Assembly: GCA_036245525.1 (NCBI GenBank)
Contig: BTPG01000004.1
Span: forward strand, 52,531,960-52,595,959
Direction: 5' to 3'
DNA from: Semisulcospira habei
Lineage: Eukaryota > Mollusca > Gastropoda > Semisulcospiridae
DNA: 64,000 bases
Each line of letters opens with the position of its first letter. Within the stretch, counting starts at the first letter, position 1. The position numbers and the translations under genes were made by a program. This document shows, piece by piece, positions 1 to 11,763 of this stretch. The notes beneath the pieces were generated by a model that worked only from the letters and a program-made list of their open reading frames with translations, searched no databases and had not been told where the DNA came from.

Positions 1-1572
1 CGCTTCGCCTTCCGAGGAGTGGTCTACCAGTTTCGTGCCCTTCCCTTCGGCCTCAATCTCAGCCCTTGGGTCTTTACGAGGATTGTGGACGCGGTGGTCT
101 CCAAAGCCAGGCAGACGTCTTCCAGCCCGACTTCCAACTACCTCGACGACCTGCTTCTCCGGAATCAGGAAGTGTCTCGTCTGGAGGCGGACAGGAATGC
201 ACTTCTCAGCCTCCTACACCGACTTGGATTTGTGGTAAACAACGGGAAATTGGATCTCTCTCCGTCACGCTGGTTTGCTCACCTCGGGATGGAGTTCTTG
301 GCCGACCTCAACCGGGGACGACTACCACAGGAACGAATCCAGAAGTTGGCGACACTCGCTCACCAGGTGATTCTAGCGGACGCAGTCCCGGCCAGGACTT
401 GGCTCCAGCTCTTAGGCCTGATCAGCGCTGCCGCGGAACTGTTACCCCTAGGCAGACTTTACTCGCGACCTCTCCAGTTACATCTGCTGCTCCACTGGCG
501 GCCGTCTTCCGGAGACCTCGCGGCCAGTGTTCCGGTTCCTCTGCTGATTCGACCGCATTTGCACAGGTGGACGGATCAGGGGTGGTTGGCGACGGGGGTA
601 CCACTCTTCACTCCACCACCTCAACTGTCACTCTTCACGGACGCAAGCCATGCCGGCTGGGAAGCACACTTACTGCCGGGATTCAGCGCCGTCTCGGGTC
701 AGTGGCCGGCGGAACTCCAAGGCAGACACATCAATTGGCTCGAGCTCAAGGCTGTTTGGTTAGCTCTCATCAACTGGGAATCTCGGCTCCGCGGCCAGGA
801 GATCTTAATACTTTCAGACAATGCGACGGTGGTAGCCTACATTCAGAAGCAGGGCGGCACCAGGTCTCCGTCCCTCTGCATGCTGCTTTTCCAGATCCTC
901 CTGTGGGGCAGAGATCGGGGGATCTCACTCCGAGCACGACACATCCAGGGCCATCTGAATGTTCTCGCGGATTCTCTTTCTCGGCAGGAACAACTGTTGC
1001 ACACCGAATGGTCCCTTCGACCGGACATTTTCCGGATGATCTGTGCACACTGGGAGACACCCATGTTAGACCTCTTTGCCACCAGGTGGAACCGTCGGCT
1101 TCCGCTGTTCGTCTCACCCTTTCCGGACCCGCTCGCCTGGGCAGTGGACGCTCTTTCCATTCCTTGGGACGGTCTCATAGCCTATGCCTATCCTCCTTCA
1201 GTACTGGTGCCCAAGATCCTTCTGAAGCTCAGAGGATGCAACGCGGTCCTTCTCCTTGTCGCCCCCTTCAATTGGACCAGGAGTTGGACAACAGATCTAT
1301 TGAGCCTAGCCACGGATCCTCCACTTCGGCTCCACACACCACGCACAATGCTGAAGCAGCCCCGGCAGAACCTCTTCCACCCTTGCCCGGAGAGACAGTT
1401 TCTTCACGCCTGGAGATTGTGCGGCAGGCCCTCTCAACACGAGGTTTCTCGGGTGCTGCAGTGGAGGCAATCGCTACAGCCCGCAGGCAGTCCACTCGCC
1501 AGGTATACGAAGGCAAGTGGAGAGTTCTACAATCCTGGTGCGAGTCGCAACGCCTCTCCCCCACGGCTTTGA
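1..1572 (+). CDS. DIRS-type retrotransposon RT / RNase H / MTase-like ORF (5' cut by window edge)
   Basis: The frame is open from base 1, so the N-terminus lies outside the window. Counting from the GTG at 19, the protein has the reverse transcriptase block LPFGLNLSPWVFT (about 8-20) and the catalytic box YLDDLL (41-46). An RNase H domain follows with LFTDASHAGW, WLELKAV, LSDNATVVAYI and HIQGHLNVLADSLSR, which supply the D-E-D-D set. After that comes a region with LDLFATRWN and DALSIPWDG, which resembles the DIRS methyltransferase-like domain. RT, RNase H and this domain followed by an overlapping tyrosine recombinase is the DIRS order; Ty3 elements instead have a DDE integrase. The element would replicate via RNA and integrate by recombinase. 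It is a fragment and probably inactive. Confidence 0.85.
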   Translation, partial: RFAFRGVVYQFRALPFGLNLSPWVFTRIVDAVVSKARQTSSSPTSNYLDDLLLRNQEVSRLEADRNALLSLLHRLGFVVNNGKLDLSPSRWFAHLGMEFLADLNRGRLPQERIQKLATLAHQVILADAVPARTWLQLLGLISAAAELLPLGRLYSRPLQLHLLLHWRPSSGDLAASVPVPLLIRPHLHRWTDQGWLATGVPLFTPPPQLSLFTDASHAGWEAHLLPGFSAVSGQWPAELQGRHINWLELKAVWLALINWESRLRGQEILILSDNATVVAYIQKQGGTRSPSLCMLLFQILLWGRDRGISLRARHIQGHLNVLADSLSRQEQLLHTEWSLRPDIFRMICAHWETPMLDLFATRWNRRLPLFVSPFPDPLAWAVDALSIPWDGLIAYAYPPSVLVPKILLKLRGCNAVLLLVAPFNWTRSWTTDLLSLATDPPLRLHTPRTMLKQPRQNLFHPCPERQFLHAWRLCGRPSQHEVSRVLQWRQSLQPAGSPLARYTKASGEFYNPGASRNASPPRL

Positions 1573-1911
1573 CCACGCCACAGCTGGCTGAATTCTTCTT
1601 GTGGCAGTTCCGCGAACAGAATTTGGCACCCATCACAATCAGAGGTTACCTCTCCATGGTGGCTGACACTTATAGACACTTGGGACTTCCTGACCCGGGA
1701 GCTTGCAAGGACCTCTCGGACTTGATGGCCCACTTTGACCTCCAGCGCCCAGTCACACGCTCCCTCCTGCCACGTTGGGACCTCGCTTGGGTTTTAACCT
1801 GGCTGAACTCAAGTCGATTTGAGCCTGTTCACTTGGCCCGCCTTATGGATGTAACCAGGAAGACCTGCTTCCTCCTGGCCCTCGCAACAGCGGCCAGAGT
1901 AACAACAAATC
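1338..1911 (+). pseudogene. DIRS tyrosine recombinase, truncated after first catalytic Arg
   Basis: This reading frame overlaps the end of the RT/RNase H ORF by about 230 nt in another frame, the usual DIRS arrangement. It carries the SAM-like core-binding domain (SRLEIVRQALSTRGFS, TRQVYEGKWRVLQSWC, ITIRGYLSMVADTYRHLG) and then CFLLALATAARV, the box I region with the first catalytic arginine. Homology stops there: at about 1900 the sequence switches to antisense LINE. The His-x-x-Arg and Tyr boxes are missing, so the recombinase cannot be active. The in-frame tail to 1937 is not part of the protein. Confidence 0.75.
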
Positions 1912-3730
1912 AGCAGCAGACAAGAAATGGTTGTTAAATGTGTCTGCAGATATAGATGTACATGGTGCTGTTTGTCGTGATTTAGTGAACGCATTAAGGG
2001 CGCGCCAGACAGATAAGATGTCTGTTTTGTTGTCCATCAATCGCTTAAAGTGTTTTTTTGGGGCCTCTAATACCATGTATTGAACACGATTTCTCTGCTT
2101 GCGGAAAGCACCAAAATCTTTGTTGCGCTTTAGTTCATTTCTGACAGCCATGGCCTCTTTAATGTCATTGCTTAACCATTGGGGTAAATGCACATGTTTC
2201 ACCCTCTTTTCACGCAACGGCGAATGTTTGTCAAGAACCCGACGGAACAATCTATACCAATCGGCCAACGCATCTTCAGGATTCGTATGATTGTAAACCG
2301 AAAGAAAAGAGGTTTCATTTAGTTCGGCTAGAAACATATCCCTATTAAACTTTTTAACGATCTATACTAGATAGTGGTATGCTGGTTTTTCCGATTTTGT
2401 TTGTCCACCCTCAAAGCCCAGCTGCAGCACCCAGGGTAGTGGTCACTGATCGCCACTTGAAGGGCATAAGAACTAAGAACCCTTGAATTGTTGGAGGTGT
2501 ATACATGATCAATTAGAGTGGCAGACGACTCTGTAACTCTAGTTGCAGACGTGATAATCTGCTTGAGACCAACCATAGTGATTGTGGATTCCCAAGCAGG
2601 GTTCGAGACAAACATATTAATGTTAAAATCGTCAAGTATAACACTTCAGTGATGCTTTTGTTAACCTTATCCGCCATATTTAAAAAGTCGTCATACCACT
2701 CAAATGACGCAGACGGGTTTCTGTATACAAATCCAACAAGCAGAGGGGCCGATCTGTTGTCTTTACCTCAACCCACACACTTTCAACAGAGTCTGATTCC
2801 AGGTCTGTTCTTCTGCGTGTCAAGTGCGCAATAGAGTCATGTATATACACAGCTAATCCTGTTTGCTGAGGACGTACAGGATCGCGCCGGATTACTGAAA
2901 ATCCCGGTATCGAAATAGATGCGTCACTTATGTCGGAACGTAAACGTGACTGTAATTCCGAAAATATGAAAGGGGATGGGCTGAGAGAGGAGAACCGGCA
3001 CACACATCGGGAATTTTGTTCAACAAGTGATAAATATTTAAATGACCCAAATGTAAATTGTGAAATGTTGAACTATTCGACATGTTAAAAGATTGATTGA
3101 TTGATTGTACATTGCTTAACGTCCCGACAGCAACAAGGCTGTCTCAGGACGTGCCTGCACTGCTTGTGAAAAAAAAACAAAAAAAAACAGAAGATTGAAT
3201 TATGTCGCCAGCCGGTCCAATACGTTAAATAAACCTACGATATGGGGCCTAAATAAAGCTAAGACCATTTAGCAACACACATCCAATATCAAGAGCTACA
3301 GGCAGCGCAGACAGTAGGGAGAGTTGAAAATAGGAAAATACAGGTGAATGGACCAAGGGTAGACAGAAACACATGCCCCAGAATAGAGAGGAAAACCCAC
3401 CCTGTGGGGCTGACCAGGGTGACCCTGGGAACTAAAAAGTAGTTAACCCCACCCAAGTCCCCCAGGGCAGACCCGGGTGGGGAGACATGTTAAAAGAAAG
3501 AAAATTATAAATGCAAGTAGAGTACAATTAAAACTATATTGAACACAATGATCATGCTGTCAGGACTTCCAGTACTGTCGTGCCTTAAATTAACGTGTCC
3601 GTTAGGGTCACTACCTAGATAGTGGCTGACGGTAATAGCAAACACGTCAGTCAGTAAGCAACAGCATACCCACAGTGCTTCACATCTAAGTTTAGGCTGC
3701 CTTTCAGAACTGGTGTAGTAAAAGACCACA
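1905..3730 (-). pseudogene. L2/CR1-like LINE ORF2: endonuclease and start of RT, frameshifted, split by a SINE
   Basis: Read on the minus strand. The apurinic endonuclease starts near 3079 with NLHLGHLNIYHLLNKIPDV, the typical first block. It continues through DPVRPQQTGLAVYIHDS, TLIDHVYTSNNSRVLSS and ISDHYPG, the C-terminal SDH motif. The linker to the RT follows (LPQWLSNDIKEAMAVRNELKR, SVWRALNAFTKSR). It ends near 1905 where the DIRS fragment begins, so the RT core is lost. Pieces lie in different frames. A SINE at 3093-3483 interrupts the N-terminal part, which resumes upstream at 3500-3730. This is the ORF2 of the element whose ORF1 lies at 4328-6660. Confidence 0.7.
3093..3483 (-). mobile_element. 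SINE-like retroposon, family A, copy 1, with 14-bp TSD
   Basis: About 390 bp flanked by the perfect 14-bp direct repeat GACATGTTAAAAGA (3079-3092 and 3484-3497). It recurs near 53.4 and 57.8 kb with the same ends. On the minus strand it starts near CCCCACCCGGGTCTGCC and ends in a tetranucleotide tail of AATC units. A fixed 5' end, a simple-sequence tail and TSDs fit a SINE moved by an L2- or RTE-type LINE. I see no clear tRNA promoter boxes. Confidence 0.75.
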
Positions 3731-4327
3731 AGATATATCGTAGCAATACAATGAGTTAGTGAATGTGCTCAAGGACGAAATATTAATGAGAACGCTCAAT
3801 TCAGCTGTCAAACAATTCACTAATTTGTAAAACTTGAAATGCCAAAACTTATAAACTGGAGTGTAATTGAGGCAAATATGTCGGTTTTAATCAGAGCTCG
3901 CAAGACTGTGAGGACTAAGGTGCTCTTGGGTGTACGATGGCACAGGATAGAAACAATCAGGTGGCACCCCAGAGTACGAATAATAATGTTGGGGCAGTCC
4001 AAACACTTGAGGATTATAGCCGTACACCGGCCACGTGAACACCTGAGGCCCACGAGCGTGTTGTGTCACCATTGGCCAGGAGAGCCCTGGCTGCTGCAAC
4101 GAGGAGTTTACTGGCATTGAAGACGCAACGCCGCCGTCGGCAATATACTTTGTCTGCTGCATCTGCTGCTCGGGTCGTTGCCAGGTAACGTGTTTGAGCG
4201 GCTCACTGTGTGCGGTTGCCTCATCCGAGCGGCCACTCTTGCTGCTGGGAGCGTGTGAAGCGTGGCGAGGCTGGTCGCGTGGCTGGTTGTCGGCTGGTAG
4301 CCACGTTCGTCTGATGTTGGTCGCCAG
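3730..4327 (-). other. Inter-ORF region of the LINE, no intact gene
   Basis: This lies between the SGNH-domain ORF1 and ORF2 of the antisense LINE. A short Pro/Gln/Tyr-rich minus-strand reading (VFTWPVYGYNPQVFGLPQHY, 4162-3887) may be a remnant of ORF2's N-terminal extension. Nothing else is recognised. Confidence 0.4.
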
Positions 4328-6660
4328 TCAGGTCATGCCCTTGTAGCTCGGGTGGATGAAGTCTCGTCTGTCTTTACTGTACATGGCAAGGCGTCGAAAA
4401 CCCATGTGTGTCAAGGTGGCCGTGTTGTCGACGAAGACCACCCCCAGTTTGCGACAGGCGTGGCACAAGTTTGTGCTGGAAAGTTCTATTGGGAGTGTCA
4501 TCCTACACTGTGTCTTGGCGGGCAGGATGCTGGAGGCGTGAAGTGCGGCGTTGGGGAATACACGCCTGCACTGTGTCAGTAGCTGATCCCACAGGCGGCT
4601 GGTCACTTCGCCAGTCTCACTGTCATTCACCCCTACATGCACGGTGACCACCCGTACATGGGGTGCTTCAGTCTGACGCTTCATCCAGTCCGACAGATCT
4701 ATAGCTTTCATGCCTGATACTGAGAGTATCTGGACCCTTTCACTTAGGTTGGTCGTCATTTTACTGGCCTTCATGTGTCGAAGAGTAGAGTCGCCGATGA
4801 CGAGATGGGTTGCATGATCAGGCTGTATACGGCGAGAGACCAGGTGTTCAGCAGGTCACTGTGACTGCCGGCGGGGCGGGCCGGCGTGACTGTCACTGCG
4901 GCCTAAAGTGGTGTAGAGAGGCTGATCTTCTGAAACACTGTTCCTTTTGGCTGAAACGACAACAGGTATGCGTGCACCCACTGGGTTATTGACAGCCTCT
5001 GACTGGGATGGCAAGATCTCAGAGGCAGTGGCACATGTATGAGGAAGCAGGCTGCTTGGTGACTGGTTGAGAGGAAGCATGCGGCTGCGATGACCGATGC
5101 GGGTTCTGTGTGCTTGGTAGGGCAGTGATGATTCGATTCATCCTCCGCCTGATGTCCCTGATGGTATGTCCTTGGGATTTTTTGGACGAGGACAGGCGGC
5201 TGACTCTCACCTCCATGTTGTGCACTTGGTCATGCAGGCCGGCCAGTTCACTCTCAGACACCTTGCACGTTTTGGTGGCCTTGACAGCGGTGGCTCTGAT
5301 GTGGCTGTCAAGCTTACCGATCATGACTAGAGCAGAAGCTAGCTGTTTTTTGGTGTCATACATTTCACGTTTGACTGCCTGCATGTCATTGTATAGGACA
5401 CTAACAACAGCGTAAGCCGCCAGGTGGCGCTGCAGCTGCTTAGTGGCAACATATCTGACGGGGAGAGGCTGGTGTGTAGAGTCATTGTCCATTGATACTG
5501 CTACCGGTCGGCAGCCAAGCAGTGTGTCAACAGGCGTCTGGTCCGCAGTCAGAGGTCTGCAGTCAGGCTGTAATCCAGCAGTAGCAGGAACGGATTGGTT
5601 ACCGGGGAGATGCGGGGTAGAGGAAGGGAGGGGACTAAGGTTGGTCTGTCTCAAGGATGGTGGGGGCGGGCGGGAGGACGACGACGACTGTGGGCGGGGC
5701 AGGGATGTTTGACAGCTGTACCGAAAAGACATCTTCCCTTAATACTTTTGAGTGGCCGGTTATTGCATGGATATGGTTGCTGGGCAACTCATTCACACTA
5801 CAGGTGGTGATCACATGTCTACAGGGAGTAGTGCCAACAGGCTTAAGGGCAAGGGTAAGGTTATCGTCGCCTGTAAGTGTGACGTTAGATGTCATAGGGG
5901 AGAGGGCAGGGAAAGAGAATGCGGAGGTGGGTGGTGCGCTACTGAATCGGCTCAGAGTAGATTAGGGGATTGAGTAGTTCGGAGTCTGCTTGAGGGGATC
6001 GGTCGGCATTCGACACGGTGTCTGACTTGGGGGTAGGTGGGAGTAATGGCGGAAGGGCGGTGGAGGCGATGTCATCAGTTGCTGTGGTGCTCAGCGCTTC
6101 TGTCGGTTCTAACTCTGTCACTGACAGTGAGAGCTTGTCTGGAGAGTCTGGGGAAGTGAGGACAGGGGGTGTACCGGGCAGCGTAACGACTGGAGAGAAG
6201 GGCACAGCGTTTGGTGCGATCACAGACTGATCGGTGGGTGTGGGCGGGGCATGGTGCGCTGATGACCAGTCGTCAACAGGAAAGCTGGTGATGGCTCGAT
6301 GTGTGACGTCAGGGGTAAACACAGTGTCCTCGCTCAGGTCACTCTCCATTAACAGTTTAACCAAGTCTGCAAGCTGGTGAAACTCTGTCGGCGTCACCCA
6401 CTTCACACACCTTAGGCCCTGGATTAAACATGAACCTCCTTTAGTTCGATTCTTTTTGTAGAAGAGGGTGACGGTGATGTACATCGTGACCTGCCCGCCA
6501 GATCTGCACGAAAGTCTTGGCGAGGCATTCTGGGAGAACGGCGCTCTTGCCGCTTCGCAAGTTAAAATCACGCAGAATGATATCACTTTCGTCAAAGTCA
6601 ATGTCTCTCCACACTACATAGAAAGCTTTGTTGTATTGCTTCAGCATGTGGTTGTAGCGT
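4328..6660 (-). pseudogene. LINE ORF1 with coiled coil and C-terminal SGNH/GDSL hydrolase domain, frameshifted
   Basis: Minus-strand ORF1 in several frames, so decayed by frameshifts. The N-terminal part (6647-6480, then 6500-5939) has FNLRSGKSAVLPECLAKTF and LIQGLRCVKWVTPTEFHQL. A Ser/Pro-rich stretch follows. Next comes a helical, probably coiled-coil segment (5420-5080: NDMQAVKREMYDTKKQL, ELAGLHDQVHNMEVRVSRL). The C-terminus is an SGNH hydrolase: block I VIGDSTLRH (GDS near 4787-4795), block III HVGVNDSE, block V DFIHPSYKG, then a stop. The catalytic Ser, Asn, Asp and His are all visible. Esterase domains of this type are known in ORF1 proteins of some CR1/L2-group LINEs. It precedes ORF2 on the same strand. 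Assignment to a LINE rather than a host esterase is inference from order and decay. Confidence 0.7.
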
Positions 6661-7385
6661 AGATTGAGCGCTTTACGCCAGCGCCTGAGAACCGTTACAT
6701 TATTTGATTATCGTCCCTAGTGTCAGTGATAGCGGGTGTGACAGGGGAGCCTCGGGGGTGATGCCTGGTGGGCTGGCTCGCTATAACAGGGGACAGCATG
6801 GCCATTGTTTCATGTAGTTGCAGTATTCATTCAATCTAGTTGCACTGCCAGGTAACCTCAGTTATCAAGGGTAACAAGGTCAGCCGCTCAGCGTGGAGTG
6901 TACACACACATCGCGTGTTCGTGTAAAACATCAGTCGACAAAAACAGCGCGACTATAGTTGCACAGCCGTAACAGCCTGCGCTCAGCTCTGTACTGTCAG
7001 TGGGCGGTATTGAAGGAAGCTACACGCTGCGCGGCCGGCTCCTTATCTTACGGCCCGCACGCGCGCGCGCTTCAAAACGAATGGGAGGTAACAGCGGTGA
7101 GATCCTGCTAAAACCGGTTTGGTGGACCACTCAGCGGCCGAGTGAAAATGGTAATCCATTCGACTAAATATCAATATCAATATCGAGTCCCCGTCGATGA
7201 AATTACACCATCAGATGCATATCACCAAGAACAAGCACCAAGCCAAAAAAATCACACTTGGCAAGCACAATCAGCACACATAACTACACTTTGACTCAGA
7301 GCACGATGTGGCCACGACCGTTCCGTTCCGTGGCGGGAGCCAGAGGAATTAATATGGGAGATGTCGGCTGATCAACCGTGTCAGG
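6661..7385 (-). other. Probable 5' region of the antisense LINE and flank
   Basis: No ORF of note. GC-rich sequence with CG alternation (around 7055-7075) lies upstream of the minus-strand ORF1 and could be the LINE 5' UTR and promoter. The exact 5' end of the element is not visible. Confidence 0.3.
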
Positions 7386-9893
7386 CCATGGTACACAGTG
7401 CCGTTTCCGTACTGCCCAGTCTCTTAGCCATAGTCAGTCCCAGGCATCCTCTAATATCTCAATCCCCTAAAAAAAAACCCTACTGCCCACCAGCTGCACA
7501 TTTGCCATGCACAAAATAACAATAAAAACAGCACATTGACAGTCTCATTTCTTGGCTATAAACCTGATTCCTTACCAACCCCACACCCAAGCACAGCTGA
7601 AATCAGCGTGCCCCTCAAATCACTACGTCAACGGCAACTCAACAGTATAGGCCCACAATTGTCCACTGGATAAGCCCAGGATGATATGAATCAAAGCACC
7701 AAACATGTCTCCTCTCATCTAACCAGAAATTTCCAGCAAATTATAACATTCAGTCCTACTACAAATTTTCAAACAAGGCAAAAATTATTTTTAATAACAC
7801 CGGTCCTTGCACTGCCTTAACTGGCCAAATTTGAATATGTAATATGACCTGAAAGAGGAACTGTCCCACTTGAACACCATTCAATCTGCCATTAGTGCAA
7901 CCCTTAGACACTAGCTAAGTCAAACCCAAAGTGACACCATTGAATGTTGCTGCATCTTTAAGTTATGGCCCATTATGTGAAGCGCGCTGTTGTGGTGTTT
8001 AATATGCTGTTGATGTTTTGGATCATGCATATCTGATGCCATGAAAAACAGACTAGATACGGTCAGAATGCCTCCAAAATTGGCATGTACATCAAGTAAT
8101 ATATCTGATCTTCAGAAATGTTGCATTGGAGACACAGGCACACGAAAGTGGGTTTTTTTTCATATTTTTCTACTACCCACCCCCCTACTTTTTCTGTTTT
8201 TCCATGTTTACAAACACATGCAATACAGTCAAACTGACTTCTGGTGGGCTGGACAACTAAAAAAAGGTTTCCATGACACTGACATTGATGAAAAATGAGC
8301 TTTCAGACCCAACGCCATTTCATTGTGTATCTCAGGGCAGCCAAAAAGACAATGCCCCGGCATCCTTATTGCCCTGTTGTCTGGTGCCAACAAGCAGGAA
8401 GAGACCTGTAACCAGCTGCCATGCCCTATATGCTGCTGGCAATCTTTTCCACAGGCAAAAGGGGTCATGAAACAGCTGTGCAATTTAAACATCAAGTCTA
8501 CTGAACTAAACCACAGACAAAAGACTACACAAAACAGCCAAAACTATGGTATGCGGGACACACCGCATACCCAAACAAGTGTCTGGAGTGCTTATTTGGG
8601 AGATAGCAGGGGAAAATGGTTATGTACAGTTCATTTTTATATAAAACACACCTGTCAGAGTCTCAAAAGACCTAAACTCATGTTGCAAATGCAGCAGGCA
8701 TGTGTGTGTCAAACCTGTGAACACTCCTGTAAAAGCCTGTACTGGTGGCTGCAGCTGCTGGTCCCATAACAATGCACTCAAATGAGCTTTACGCAGAGTA
8801 AAAGTGCTTGTGTTTGGCTCAGAATAGACACCAGAGACATTCTTAATGACAATTACAGCAGAATGACACCTCAGACGCAGCCAATGTAGCTGGATCATGC
8901 AAAATAACACTTCTGCATGGCACACTATTTTGGCAGCTGATTTCACTCTGAGGTCAGCTGTCCTATGAAATGAACATGCTGACACTGTTTCATTGTAGTT
9001 TTGATATTAACCTTTGACCTTAAGCCCCACCCCCTCCCCTCCACCCACCTCCCCCCCCCCCCCACCTCACCCCACAACTTCAATAACTGAAAAGTGCCTC
9101 TTTTTTTACGCATTTATCAAACTAAACGCCCTAAACCCCACCCCTTTCAAGGTCAAGGTCGAAGGTCAGACTCATGACTACATGTAAGACAAAAAAATAA
9201 ATGAACAAACACACTAACCATAGCTCACACTGCAGGTAAACAGGGTGTTGCAACGCAAAACATGCAAAAACGCCTATTAAACTGCAATCGCAGCAATTTT
9301 TGGGCAAAATTTGAAATTTTTCATGATTTTCTCAGTTTTCCAACTGCAAAAGTCCAAACTCAATGATATGGTTACATTAAACCAGTTTCTGATCTATGTC
9401 ACATATGGCATGTGGTGCCCTAAGAGGCCACGGTACACAGTGCCGTTTCCGTACTGTCCAGTCTCTTAGCCATAGTCAGTCCCAGGCATCCCCTAATATT
9501 TCAATCCCCTAAAAAACACTACTGCCCACCAGCTGCACATTTGCCATGCACAAAATAACAATAAAAACGGCACATTGACAGTCTCATTTCTTGGCTATGA
9601 ACCCAATTCCTTACCAAGCCCACACCCAAGCACAGCTGAAATCAGCGTGCCCCTCAAATCACTACGTCAACGGCAACTCAACATTGGCCCACAATTGTCC
9701 ACTGGATAAGCTCAGGATGGTATGAATCAAAGCACCAAACATGTCTCCTCTCATCTAACCAGAAATTTCCAGCAAATTCTAACATTCAGCCCTACTACAA
9801 ATTTTCAGTCAAACAAGGCAAAAATTATTTTTTAAAACACCGGTCCTTGCACTGCCTTAACTGGCCAAATTTGACTATGTAATATGACCTGAA
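7386..9893 (+). repeat. Left arm of giant inverted repeat (D-A-B-C-D unit)
   Basis: About 2.5 kb matching, in inverted order, 10335-14486. It starts and ends with a directly repeated segment D of about 470 bp (7386-7855 and 9425-9893; core ACACAGTGCCGTTTCCGTAC). About 1.57 kb of unique sequence lies between. No conserved coding sequence is evident. The D-internal-D layout resembles an LTR-type or composite non-autonomous element, but I found no primer-binding site or TSD. Confidence 0.7.
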
Positions 9894-10334
9894 GGGTAGC
9901 GTCTTCAGCAAACATGCTGCACGGCCTTACATTTGGCTTTGAAATATAAGATAACTTAGATAGTAAGATAAACTTTATTGCCAGATGCATAAACATTAGG
10001 AATTTTTTGCAGCGTAATTGACGAGCGTCCATATTAAGATCAACACATATTATGTAGTGGTATGTAAATAGAAAATAAAAAGGGACCTAAAACTAATAGA
10101 ACCTTGAGGCCGGAACCGCCAATGCCGGGAGTGGGGGGGGGGGGGCGGCGGTCCAAACACCCTAAAAAGGGACTTTGTTATAGCATTTTAAAGAATTTTG
10201 GGTCTTGGGGTTGGGGGGGGGGGGTGCTGGATCCCTCCAGATCCGCCCCTGAAATGCACACCGCATGAGACCCTGAGCACCGCGAGGAATCAGTGGTGCG
10301 ACCGCATGCTCAGCCGCGGCGTCACGTTGGACTT
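9894..10334. other. Spacer of the inverted repeat, with LINE-3'-end-like piece and G tracts
   Basis: About 440 bp between the arms. The segment about 9945-10060 (GATAAACTTTATTGCCAGAT, then ACATTAGGAATTTTTTGC) is also found at about 25075-25150, so it is a dispersed retroposon end. Two long G runs lie near 10133 and 10214. Confidence 0.55.
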
Positions 10335-11763
10335 AAGGTCATTGTTATATATTTAAAGTGGGCAGTTCAGGCAGTGCAAGGACCGGTGTTTTTAAAAATA
10401 ATTTTCGCCTTGTTGGAAAATTTGTAGTAGAGCTGAATGTTGGAATTTGCTGAAAATTTCTGGTTAGATGAGAGGAGACATGTTTGGTGCTTTGATTCAT
10501 ACCATCCTGAGCTTATCCAGTGGACAATTGTGGGCCTACGTTGAGTTGCCGTTGACGTAGTGATTTGAGGGACACGCTGATTTCAGCTGTGCTTGGGTGT
10601 GGGGTTGGTAAGGAATCAGGTTCATAGCCAAGAAATGAGCTGTCAATGTGCTGTTTTTTTTTGTCATTTTGTGCATGGCGAATGTGCAGCTGGTGGGCGG
10701 TAGTCTTTTTTAGGGGATTGAAATATTAGGGGATGCCTGAGACTGACTATAAGAGACTGGACAGTACGGAAACGGCACTGTGTTCCGGGCCTGTCAGGGC
10801 ACCACATGCCATATGTGGCATAGATCAGAAGCTGGTTTAATGTAACCATATCATTGAGTTTGGACTTTTGCAGTTGGAAAACTGAGAAAATCATGAAAAT
10901 TTTCAGTTTGCCCAAAAATCGCTGCGATTGCAGTTTTATAGGCATTTTGGCATGTTTTGCATCGCAACACACTGTTTACCTGCACTGTGAGCTATGGTTA
11001 GTGTGTTTGTTCATTTATTTTTTGTCTTACAGGTAGTCATGAGTCTGACCTTCGACCTTGAGCTATGACCTTTGACCTTGACCTTGAAAGGGGTGGGGTT
11101 TGGGGCGTTCAGTCTGATAAATGCGTTTTTAAAGAAAAAAAATGCACTTTTTCATTTATTGAAGTTGTGGGGTGGGGTGAGATGGGGGGGGGGGGGGTTG
11201 GAGGTGGGGGGAGGGGGGGGGGGCTTAAGGTCAAAGATTAAGATGAAAACTACAATGAAACAGTGTCAGCATGTTCATTTCATAAGACAGCTGACCTCAG
11301 AGTGAAATAAGCCGCCAAAATAGTGTGACATGCAGAAGTGTTATTTTGCATGATTCAGCTACACTGGCTGCGTCTGAGGTGTCATTCTGCTGTAATTGTC
11401 ATTAAGAATGTCTCTGGTGTCTATTCTGAGCCAAACACAAGCACTTTTACACTGCGTAAAGCTCATTTGAGTGCATTGTTATGGGACCAGCAGTTGCGGC
11501 CACCAGTACAGGCTTTTACAGGAGTATTCACAGGTTTGGCACACACATGCCTGCTGCATTTGTAACATGAGTTGAGGTGTTTTGAGACTCTGACAAGTGT
11601 GTTTTATATAAAAATGAACTGTACAAAACCATTTTTCCCTGCTACCTCCTAAATAAGCACTCCAGACACTTGTTCGGGTATGCGGTGTGTCCGGCATAGC
11701 ATAGTTTTGGCTGTTTTGTGTAGTCTTTTGTCTGTGGTTTAGTTCAGTAGACTCGATGTTTAA

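Noticed and set aside
1..1572. Retrovirus or pararetrovirus pol
   Set aside because: The tyrosine recombinase and the MTase-like domain after RNase H mark DIRS; no DDE integrase, protease or env-like sequence.
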